Source of the DNA: Buchnera aphidicola (Meitanaphis flavogallis)
GTDB taxonomy: Bacteria > Pseudomonadota > Gammaproteobacteria > Enterobacterales > Enterobacteriaceae
Direction of reading: 5' to 3'
Length of the DNA: 64,000 bases
NCBI GenBank assembly: GCA_039830035.1
Contig: CP140038.1
Span: 496,001-560,000 of the forward strand
The number at the start of each line of letters is the position of its first letter. Positions within the stretch are counted from its first letter, which is position 1. A program made the position numbers and the translations under genes. The notes below the pieces were generated by a model. It saw only the letters and a list, made by a program, of their open reading frames with translations, made no database searches and was not told where the DNA came from. Below are positions 56,360-64,000 of this stretch, piece by piece.

Positions 56360-57142
56360 ATGCATAAGCTTCATTGGAACAAAATAGGTACCGGAAAAAT
56401 ACATTTAGTTTTAATACACGGATGGGGATTTAATTCCAAAATTTGGAACATGCTGTTCTCTAAATTACATAAAAATTTTAAAATTCATTTAGTAGACTTA
56501 CCAGGATTTGGAAAAAACTATGATCTAAAATTTACAAATTTAAAAGATATAGTTCAATTACTAGAAAAATACATACCAAATAATTCTATATTATTGGGAT
56601 GGTCAATGGGGGGTTTAATTACTAACAAAATTGCATTATATTATCCAAAAAAAATTATAGGATTAATTAACGTTACTTCTTCACCATGTTTTATAACACG
56701 CCCCAATTGGCCAGGAATACCTAAATATCAGTTATTAAAATTTTATTATCAATTAACTGAAAACTATCAAGAAACAATTTCAAATTTTATTAAAATGCAA
56801 AATATTAATTCAAAATGTCTTAATCAAGAAATACATACATTAAAAAATCTCGTATTATCTCAACCAAAACCTACTATTTCAACACTAAAAAATGGATTAG
56901 AATTATTATATTCATCAGATTTAAGAAAAGAAATGACTACATTAAATATTCCTATTCTTAGAATATACGGATCTTTAGATACACTAGTTCCAAAAAAAAT
57001 AGCTGAAATATTAGATCAACAATTACCTAAAAGTCAACATAAAATAATGAATCAATGCGCTCACGCTCCATTTATTTCTAATAAATATGAATTTTGTTCT
57101 ATTATACTAAAATTCTCTCAGAATTTACATATTTTAAAATAA
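56360..57142 (+). CDS. bioH: Pimeloyl-ACP methyl ester esterase-like alpha/beta hydrolase BioH
   Basis: BioH removes the methyl group from pimeloyl-ACP methyl ester in biotin synthesis. The 260 residues (E. coli 256) have the alpha/beta-hydrolase oxyanion motif LIHGWGFNSKIW, the nucleophile Ser82 in LGWSMGGL, the acid in RIYGSLDTLVP and the catalytic His in QCAHAPFIS. Position next to nfuA agrees with E. coli. No bioC is visible in this window, so the physiological substrate is inferred only. The sequence is not decayed. Confidence 0.92.
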   Translation: MHKLHWNKIGTGKIHLVLIHGWGFNSKIWNMLFSKLHKNFKIHLVDLPGFGKNYDLKFTNLKDIVQLLEKYIPNNSILLGWSMGGLITNKIALYYPKKIIGLINVTSSPCFITRPNWPGIPKYQLLKFYYQLTENYQETISNFIKMQNINSKCLNQEIHTLKNLVLSQPKPTISTLKNGLELLYSSDLRKEMTTLNIPILRIYGSLDTLVPKKIAEILDQQLPKSQHKIMNQCAHAPFISNKYEFCSIILKFSQNLHILK

Positions 57143-57259
57143 TTTTTTTAAACAATCAACTTCCCATCATTAATTATGAAATACTTTTATAAAATATTAA
57201 AAAATAAAGACCATTTAAATTAAAATTAAACGTCAAAACATAAATTACCAAATGCATAT

Positions 57260-57769
57260 TTAAAAAGGAATATCTTCATCATCAAAATCTAAACTACTAG
57301 AATCATTATCTAAAATTTTTTTAGAATCATTATTCTTTTTATTATCATCTAATGTTTGTTTTTCCAATTCACGTGTATTATTTTTTGCAAATCCTAAAGA
57401 AGACGATTGATTATCAGTGTTACGACTGCCTAACATTTGCATAGTTCCACCAACACTCACAATAATTTCTGTAATATAACGATCTATGCCATTTTGATCT
57501 TGCCATTTTCTAGTTTGTAATGATCCTTCAATATATACTTGAGATCCTTTTTTTAAATATTCTCCTGCAATTTCTGCTAACTTATTAAAAAAAACAATTC
57601 TATGCCATTCTGTTTTTTCTTTTACTTCTCCAGTATTTTTATCCTTCCAATTTTCAGATGTAGCTAATGTAACATTAGTAACAGCTCCTCCATTTTGCAT
57701 ATATCTTACTTCTGGATTCTGTCCTAAATATCCAATTAGAATGACTTTATTTATACCTCTACTAGCCAT
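57260..57769 (-). CDS. ssb: Single-stranded DNA-binding protein
   Basis: SSB coats single-stranded DNA in replication and repair. The 169 residues (E. coli 178) start [20 protein letters not shown] and hold the OB fold with [21 protein letters not shown] and [12 protein letters not shown]. The linker is short and rich in Asn, Asp and Lys instead of Gly and Gln. The acidic tip DFDDEDIPF that recruits partner proteins is fully conserved. It is convergent with bioH. Confidence 0.97.
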   Translation of the reverse strand: MASRGINKVILIGYLGQNPEVRYMQNGGAVTNVTLATSENWKDKNTGEVKEKTEWHRIVFFNKLAEIAGEYLKKGSQVYIEGSLQTRKWQDQNGIDRYITEIIVSVGGTMQMLGSRNTDNQSSSLGFAKNNTRELEKQTLDDNKKNNDSKKILDNDSSSLDFDDEDIPF

Positions 57770-58709
57770 GATACTTATCTCTCTCTAATAAATTTTTTAT
57801 GTACAATATTATACATCCAAACAAACAATGACCTAAAAATAACTAATTTTAAACTCATAAATTATAAGTATACCATCAATTAAAAAAATTTTTTAAATAA
57901 AACATAAACAATTAATTTACAATAATATTTATATTCTATCTTAATAAAGTAATTACTTTTTTAATATATACTTATTAAAACGAAAAAATTATAATGTATT
58001 TATTGTGTATTTACTATATGGATGTTAATAAAATAACATACGTACGAAAAGCATTACATTTTTATAAAAATAAAATTATCTATACTTATAATAATAATGT
58101 TATAAAAGAAAATACTTATATATTTGAAATTATGTTTATACTAAACTATACTAATAAATTTCTATAAACTTTGCATAATTAATTTAATAAACATATTATT
58201 ATACATATTAAAATTAATGTATACATTAATTATTTCAATGTACATGAACAAATTTATATAATAAAAAGCTATAAATAATATATTATATTTTCTTAAATAA
58301 ATTTAAACAATAAAAAAAGATATACATTTTTTATATTAAACGTATATTAGATATAAAATGTTAATTAACCTATAACTTACATTATATAGACCACTATTTT
58401 ATTTCTCTGATTAAAAAATTTTACAATTTACATAACATATAAAACAAGAAACCTAAAATACATACTTCCCAAACATTAAACTCCACCCATAAAAGAAATA
58501 TCAATAAACACAATCTACTTAGTTTCATACGAAAACATTCGCATACATTCTTATTTATTGTACTATTAAAATTTATAATTATCATAAAAAATTTTTTAAA
58601 TATCAAAATATTTAATATAATAATTAAAATAATCATAATTTAACATTTTATCTCACAATAAAGATACCATTTAAAATCATCACATTAGAATTTTGGTGTT
58701 ATATCAAAA
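57770..58709. other. Non-coding gap between divergent ssb and dnaB
   Basis: About 940 bases of AT-rich sequence with no supported gene. A 71-codon frame on the minus strand (58421-58636) is composed of hydrophobic low-complexity residues and resembles no family I know, so it is treated as chance. The promoters for ssb and dnaB should lie here. Confidence 0.5.
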
Positions 58710-60095
58710 ATGTCAGAAAAACAAATATTGCATAATAAAATTAAAAAACACATTGCACTCCCTCATTCTCTAGAAGCTGAGCAATCCATATTAGGAGGAT
58801 TAATGCTAGATAATCAGAAATGGGAATGCGTAATAGAAATAATTACAGAATATGATTTCTTTAGTTCTTCACATAAATTAATTTTTCGAGAAATGCAATG
58901 GTTACTAGATCACGGATATCCTATTGATTTAATTACCTTGTCAGAATCTTTAGAAAATAAAGGCGAACTAGAAAACATAGGAAGATTTTCTTATTTAGCA
59001 GAATTATCTAAAAATATTCCTAGCACTGCTAATATATTAACGTATGCTCAAATAGTTCGCGATCATTCTATTATCCGTGAAATAATTAAATCTGCACATA
59101 AAATAATTCATATTGGACATAACTTAAAAGGAAGAACCAGCAAAGAACTTTTAAATATAGCTGAATCAAAAATATTTAACATTGCAGAAAATCGTTTAAA
59201 AAAAAATGCTAGACCCAAAAATATAGAACAAATATTAGATTCCACCCTACAAAGCATAGAAACACTATTTAATACATCGCATCAAGGAATTACAGGAATT
59301 AATACAGGATATCAAGATCTCAATAAAAAAACGTCAGGACTACAACCATCTAATTTAATTATTATAGCAGCCCGTCCTTCAATGGGAAAAACAACATTTG
59401 CTATGAACATTTGCGAAAATATCGCAATGACTTATGAAAAACCTGTTTTAATCTTCAGTTTAGAAATGTCAGGGGAACAAATAATGATGAGAATGTTATC
59501 TTCTTTATCTCGAGTCAATCAAGAAAAAATACGAACAGGACAACTAAATGATGAAGATTGGTCTCGAATTTCTAGTACTATAAATATCTTATTAAAGAAA
59601 AAAAATATGTATATTGACGACTCATCAACTCTTACTCCTACTGAAATGCGATCAAGATCACGTCAAATCTATCGAGAAAACAACGGATTAAGTTTAATTA
59701 TGGTTGATTATTTGCAATTAATTAAAGTTCCATCACTTATAGGAAACAGAACACTAGAAATAGCTGAGGTTTCCAGAACATTAAAAGCACTAGCAAAAGA
59801 ACTACAAGTACCAATAATAGCATTATCACAATTAAACCGATTATTAGAACAAAGAGGAGACAAACGACCAATTAATTCTGACTTACGTGAATCTGGATCT
59901 TTAGAACAAGATGCAGATCTAATCATGTTTATATATCGAGATGAACTGTATTATAAAAACACAGACTTAAAAGGCATTGCTGAAATAATTATAGGAAAAC
60001 AAAGAAACGGACCAATAGGAACAATTAAGTTAACATTTAACGGTCATTGGTCACGATTTGACAATTATTCTAGATCTACATATCATGAAGAATAA
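58710..60095 (+). CDS. dnaB: Replicative DNA helicase DnaB
   Basis: DnaB is the hexameric helicase of the replication fork. The 461 residues (E. coli 471) show the N-terminal domain (ALPHSLEAEQSILGGLMLDN), a linker near 165-185 and the RecA-like domain with Walker A ARPSMGKTT at about 221-229, Walker B region LIMVDYLQLI and the arginine-finger region DLRESGSLEQDADLIMFIYR. DnaX in this window lacks the tau domain that normally contacts DnaB. gshB follows after 241 bases. Confidence 0.98.
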   Translation: MSEKQILHNKIKKHIALPHSLEAEQSILGGLMLDNQKWECVIEIITEYDFFSSSHKLIFREMQWLLDHGYPIDLITLSESLENKGELENIGRFSYLAELSKNIPSTANILTYAQIVRDHSIIREIIKSAHKIIHIGHNLKGRTSKELLNIAESKIFNIAENRLKKNARPKNIEQILDSTLQSIETLFNTSHQGITGINTGYQDLNKKTSGLQPSNLIIIAARPSMGKTTFAMNICENIAMTYEKPVLIFSLEMSGEQIMMRMLSSLSRVNQEKIRTGQLNDEDWSRISSTINILLKKKNMYIDDSSTLTPTEMRSRSRQIYRENNGLSLIMVDYLQLIKVPSLIGNRTLEIAEVSRTLKALAKELQVPIIALSQLNRLLEQRGDKRPINSDLRESGSLEQDADLIMFIYRDELYYKNTDLKGIAEIIIGKQRNGPIGTIKLTFNGHWSRFDNYSRSTYHEE

Positions 60096-60336
60096 GACGT
60101 TTATTTCTTGTTATAAAACATGAGCCGCAATTTTGATGCTAGTAAAAAATAATATTAAGATATTCTCGCATTAATTAAAAAATATATATATATCATCAAT
60201 AACATCCAATATTATTTTACTCATATTTCATTTAAAAAAATTTGTTAACATATAAATGATTGATTTTAAAACATATACATGTAAAATGAATTTATTTAGA
60301 ATGTTTAAAACAACATAAAATACGATAAAAATAAGC

Positions 60337-61296
60337 ATGAAAATAAAATTAGGAATTATAATGGATCCTATTTTCTCTATTAATATAAAAAAAGATTCTA
60401 GTTTTTCTATATTATTAGAAGCGCAAAAAAGAAAATATTCAATATATTACATGGAAACATTAGATTTATATCTAAAAAATAACAAACCTTTTTCGAAAGC
60501 GAAATTATTATTGCTTAAAAACAATAAAAAAAAATGGTTTTTTTTTAAAGAACAGAAAAATATTTCATTATTAGATTTAGATGTAATTTTAATGCGGAAA
60601 GACCCTCCTGTCGATGAACAATATATGTATGTTACTTATATACTCGAGCAAGCTGAAAGTCATGGTGTTTTAATAATTAATAAACCTGGAAGTTTACGAG
60701 ATTTTAACGAAAAATTATCTACCATGTGGTTTCCTGAATTTATTCCTTATACTTTAGTAACCAGCAATATTTCTCAAATCTACAATTTCGTAAATAAACA
60801 CAAAGACATTATAATTAAACCATTAAACGGAATGGGTGGTTTATCTATTTTTAGAATAAAAAAAAATGACCCTAATACGATGGTTATCATTGAAACTATG
60901 ACTGATTATGGAAAAAAATTATGTATATCACAAATTTATATACCAGATATAAAATATGGAGATAAAAGAATATTAATTATCAATGGAAAACCATTTCCAT
61001 GGTGTTTAGCTAGAATTCCTAAAATAAACGAAAATAGAGGTAATTTAGCTTCAGGAGGATTAGGAAAAGTTCAAAAACTAACTTTATGCGATTGGAATAT
61101 AGCTAATAATATAGCTCCTGTTCTAAAAAACAAAGGATTATACTTTGTAGGAATTGATATTATTGGAAACAAATTAACTGAAATTAATGTTACTAGTCCA
61201 ACTTGCATACAAGAAATCGAATTTAAATGTAAAATATCTATTAGCAACATCATTCTAAATTTCATAGAACAACATTTAATTACTAAAACTATTTAA
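60337..61296 (+). CDS. gshB: Glutathione synthetase
   Basis: GshB joins gamma-glutamylcysteine and glycine with ATP, the last step to glutathione. The 319 residues (E. coli 316) form an ATP-grasp enzyme with MDPIFSINIKKDSSF, VILMRKDPPVDE, KPLNGMGGLSIF and the metal-binding end FVGIDIIGNKLTEINVTSPT. In E. coli yqgE lies between gshB and ruvX; it is missing and a 604-base gap remains. Confidence 0.97.
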   Translation: MKIKLGIIMDPIFSINIKKDSSFSILLEAQKRKYSIYYMETLDLYLKNNKPFSKAKLLLLKNNKKKWFFFKEQKNISLLDLDVILMRKDPPVDEQYMYVTYILEQAESHGVLIINKPGSLRDFNEKLSTMWFPEFIPYTLVTSNISQIYNFVNKHKDIIIKPLNGMGGLSIFRIKKNDPNTMVIIETMTDYGKKLCISQIYIPDIKYGDKRILIINGKPFPWCLARIPKINENRGNLASGGLGKVQKLTLCDWNIANNIAPVLKNKGLYFVGIDIIGNKLTEINVTSPTCIQEIEFKCKISISNIILNFIEQHLITKTI

Positions 61297-61900
61297 AATT
61301 ATCAATGTTTTCAAAAACTATTACTCTAAAAAAGTATTAAAAAGTATATAATAATAAAAACTAAAAAATAAAAAAATCATTGTTTAATTGTTATACTTAA
61401 TTCAAAAAGTCTATTTCTCAAAATATGTCATATATAAAAACATAATAACAACGAAAATTATAATTAAAAAACTGACCACATATTTAAACACTTTAAATAA
61501 ACTAAAATTAATATATCATTGCAAAAAATATTTTAACTATTTATATACGCCTACAATACTTGAAATTCGATATCTATAAACTATACTTTTATGTTATATT
61601 TTTTTAAAAAATACGTTTCTGGCTATCATAATATCAAAACATAATTTTATTATATTCTCTCAAAATACTTTAAAACATATCACTCATCATAATGAGTACT
61701 AAAAATACATTAATAACATTAAATTATTACACATAAAAAATTAATTAGACAATACGATGTTAATAAACATTAACCACTAACATTAAAAGAACTAAAATTT
61801 TATTTAATATCCCCTTGTTATCTCGCAGGCACATTCAATTAAAATATAATGCAAAATAACAGATATTATAATTCACTCTAGGTTTTGGATATACACAATA
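61297..61900. other. Gap between gshB and ruvX where yqgE lies in E. coli
   Basis: About 600 AT-rich bases with no gene I can support. In E. coli the order is gshB-yqgE-ruvX, so this may be what remains of yqgE; no YqgE sequence could be read. A TATAAT at about 61847-61852, upstream of ruvX, is a possible -10 element without a good -35. Confidence 0.5.
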
Positions 61901-62332
61901 ATGATTATTATAGCATTTGATTTCGGAATTAAAAGAATTGGAGTAGCAGTAGGACAAAATATAACAAAAACCGCACAAATTTTACCTTCTATAAAAGTAA
62001 AAAATAAAAAAATAGATTTAATAACATTTAATCTATTATTTCGCGAATGGAAACCATGCCTCATAGTTATTGGATTACCGTTAAATATGGATGGAACAAA
62101 ACAAAACATAACAAAAAAATCAGAACAATTTGCAAAAAAATTGTTTTCGTATTTCAAAATACCTGTCCACTTACATGATGAAAGATTAACAACCATAGAA
62201 GCAAGAACTACATTATTTGAAATGAATGGATTCAAACATTTTAAACAAGACAAAATTGACTCTACTTCTGCTGCAATTATTTTAGAAAGTTGGTTATCAA
62301 ATAATGAAAACATCCTAAAATTGTACATATAA
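61901..62332 (+). CDS. ruvX: Putative pre-16S rRNA nuclease YqgF/RuvX
   Basis: YqgF is an RNase H-like enzyme implicated in 5'-end maturation of 16S rRNA. The 143 residues (E. coli 138) show the acidic active-site positions in IAFDFGIKRIG, the central IVIGLPLNMDGT, HDERLTTIEA and the C-terminal DSTSAAIILESWL. It converges with leuA, with 137 bases between stops. The 16S gene it is thought to process is not in this window. Confidence 0.95.
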   Translation: MIIIAFDFGIKRIGVAVGQNITKTAQILPSIKVKNKKIDLITFNLLFREWKPCLIVIGLPLNMDGTKQNITKKSEQFAKKLFSYFKIPVHLHDERLTTIEARTTLFEMNGFKHFKQDKIDSTSAAIILESWLSNNENILKLYI

Positions 62333-62469
62333 AATTAATGTAAAAATTTATATTAAAATAAACTATTTAAAAATATTTTAATATTATCAACGTATATATG
62401 AACGTAAAAATTACATCAATTTTTACATCCATACTCAATAACATAGATAATAATTTTCAAATATCACTA

Positions 62470-64000
62470 TTAAACCTGTAAAGATTTATTGAATTTTATG
62501 TGGATTTGTTTAACACGCCAAATATCATTTAATATACTAATCATAGCTAATATAAACGATTCAAGAAGATTAATAGATGAACCTATCCCATAAAACATAC
62601 GGCATCCATATTGTACTTCAACGTTTATTTGTCCAAAAGCATTATTAATACTATTTTTTTCCACTAAATACAACTTTTTTATTTTAACATTAAAAGTAGT
62701 TATCTCTTTTAATGTTTTACATATTGCATATATTGGCCCATTTTTAGTTATTATACTTTTAGTGTAAACTTTTATTCCACACATTAACATAATTGAAAAA
62801 TCAGAAATTCCATTTAAACCTAATTTTATGCTAAAATCTTTTAACTGAAAATATTCAAATGATTTACCTGTCAACTTAAAAAAAGCTAATATTTCCAAAT
62901 CATAATCAAACACTTGTCCTTTTTTATCAGCAAGTTCTAAAAAAGAAGCATATACATCATTTAAATCATAATCATCATTTTCTTTATATCCCATATTATA
63001 CATATAATGTTTGACTGCAGCTCGACCTGATCGAGAAGTTAAATTTAATCCGATTGGTTTCAAACCAATAGCTTCTGGAATGATTATTTCATAATTTTTT
63101 CTATTTTTTAATACTCCATCTTGATGAATTCCAGATGAATGCGAAAAAGCATTACTTCCTACTATTGCTTTATTTTCAGGAATAGAAACATTACATATTT
63201 CACTCACTATCTTACTAGTATTATAGATTTCATTACACTTAATATTAGTACGAAGTGAAAAAATATCTGATCTAGTTTGAACAGCCATAATTACTTCTTC
63301 TAAAGCAGCATTTCCAGAACGCTCTCCTATTCCATTAATTGTACCTTCTATTTGTCTAGCTCCTACTTGTATAGCAGAAATTGAATTAGCAACAGCCATT
63401 CCTAAATCATTATGGCAATGAACAGATACAACAACTGTATCAATATTAGGAACTCTAGAATATAAAGCAGCAATAATTTTCTGAAATTGACTAGGAATAG
63501 TGTATCCTACTGTATCTGGAATATTAATAGTCGTAGCACCAGACTTAATTGCTACTTCTACAATACGACATAAATCGTCTAAATTAGTTCTAGTCGCATC
63601 TTCGCAAGAAAATTCAACATCATCTGTATATTTACGTGCCCTTTTAATAGAACATACTGCCATATTGATAATTTCATCAAATGTTTTTCGTAATTTAGAT
63701 TTTACATGCAAACTAGATGTACCAAGAAATATATGAATTCGAAATGAATCAGAACTTTTCATTGCTTCAGCAGCCACATCTATATCTTTATAAACACATC
63801 TCGCTAAACTACAAATTTTAGAATTTTTAATGTTTTTAGATATAATACAAGTAGATTTAAAATCATTAGGTGATGAAACTGGAAATCCTACTTCCATTAC
63901 GTCGACACCCAATTTTTCTAAAGCAAAAGCTATTTTTAACTTTTGTTTAACACTCAAGCTAGATTTCAAAGACTGTTCACCATCACGTAACGTTGTATCA
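62470..64000 (-). CDS. leuA: 2-isopropylmalate synthase (5' end outside window)
   Basis: LeuA condenses acetyl-CoA with 2-oxoisovalerate, the committed step to leucine. The frame is open to the window edge, where [17 protein letters not shown] is read, so only a handful of N-terminal residues are missing; the TTG at 63969 is internal. Conserved parts are [45 protein letters not shown] and [11 protein letters not shown]. The C-terminal regulatory domain that binds leucine in the family is present. No leuB, leuC or leuD follows; downstream is convergent ruvX. In many Buchnera leuABCD is plasmid-borne. Confidence 0.97.
   Translation of the reverse strand, partial: DTTLRDGEQSLKSSLSVKQKLKIAFALEKLGVDVMEVGFPVSSPNDFKSTCIISKNIKNSKICSLARCVYKDIDVAAEAMKSSDSFRIHIFLGTSSLHVKSKLRKTFDEIINMAVCSIKRARKYTDDVEFSCEDATRTNLDDLCRIVEVAIKSGATTINIPDTVGYTIPSQFQKIIAALYSRVPNIDTVVVSVHCHNDLGMAVANSISAIQVGARQIEGTINGIGERSGNAALEEVIMAVQTRSDIFSLRTNIKCNEIYNTSKIVSEICNVSIPENKAIVGSNAFSHSSGIHQDGVLKNRKNYEIIIPEAIGLKPIGLNLTSRSGRAAVKHYMYNMGYKENDDYDLNDVYASFLELADKKGQVFDYDLEILAFFKLTGKSFEYFQLKDFSIKLGLNGISDFSIMLMCGIKVYTKSIITKNGPIYAICKTLKEITTFNVKIKKLYLVEKNSINNAFGQINVEVQYGCRMFYGIGSSINLLESFILAMISILNDIWRVKQIHIKFNKSLQV

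Noticed and set aside
58421..58636. 71-codon hydrophobic frame in the ssb-dnaB gap
   Set aside because: Low-complexity Ile/Leu/Phe composition expected from AT-rich DNA, no ribosome binding site, no known family.
61388..61579. 63-codon frame in the gshB-ruvX gap as a YqgE remnant
   Set aside because: No YqgE motif could be read; length and composition fit chance.
62470..63969. LeuA starting with TTG at 63969
   Set aside because: The preceding codons read [11 protein letters not shown], the conserved N terminus of the family, so the start lies beyond the window.

Overview
The window is a piece of the chromosome of a reduced, strongly AT-rich gammaproteobacterial endosymbiont. Its protein sequences align almost residue for residue with Escherichia coli, gene order is that of Buchnera aphidicola (obligate symbiont of aphids), and intergenic DNA is nearly pure A+T apart from RNA genes. 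No insertion sequence, prophage, CRISPR array or other mobile element was seen. The chromosomal position of leuA, which is plasmid-borne in many Buchnera, points to a lineage where leucine genes returned to the chromosome (known in Pemphiginae and Chaitophorinae hosts). I infer Buchnera with high confidence and the lineage with modest confidence.

Layout. 1-9.3 kb, + strand: protein quality control and export (clpP, cut by the window start, clpX, lon, an internally deleted ppiD, and the ABC pair mdlA-mdlB). 9.3-17.4 kb: 4.5S RNA, dnaX (gamma-like form only), ybaB, htpG, adk, tRNA-Arg, folD, cysS (minus), ybeD. 17.5-21.4 kb, minus strand: cspE and a split ribosomal RNA operon (tRNA-Glu, 23S, 5S, no 16S). 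21.5-24.6 kb: tsaC-aroE (minus) and def-fmt (plus). 25.1-45.7 kb, minus strand: one long co-oriented block holding fkpA, tusDCB, the str operon (rpsL, rpsG, fusA, tufA), the S10 operon, the spc operon and the alpha operon in E. coli order. 46.4-51.3 kb: tsgA, trpS, rpe, aroB, aroK. 52.1-57.8 kb: tRNA-Ser, deoD, deoB, nfuA, bioH, ssb, separated by unusually long empty stretches. 58.7-64 kb: dnaB, gshB, ruvX and leuA, cut by the window end.

How the genes work together. Most of the window is the translation machine and its supply: ribosomal proteins, rRNA, elongation factors, aminoacyl-tRNA synthetases, tRNA modification (TsaC, TusBCD), initiator formylation and deformylation (FolD, Fmt, Def), and chaperone/protease control (HtpG, ClpXP, Lon). 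A second theme is nutrition of the host: aroB, aroK and aroE are three shikimate steps toward aromatic amino acids, and leuA is the committed step to leucine.

Most noteworthy: two conserved genes, rpmC (ribosomal protein L29) and fmt (Met-tRNA formyltransferase), are each out of frame only at a run of exactly ten A residues close to the start codon. The rest of each gene is intact. This is the signature of poly(A) frameshifts rescued by RNA polymerase slippage, a phenomenon known in insect endosymbionts; a homopolymer sequencing error is the main alternative. Also notable are PpiD lacking its parvulin domain while keeping both ends, a perfect 60-bp palindrome between the convergent fmt and rplQ, a leuA with no leuBCD downstream, and four intergenic deserts of about 0.8-1.2 kb.
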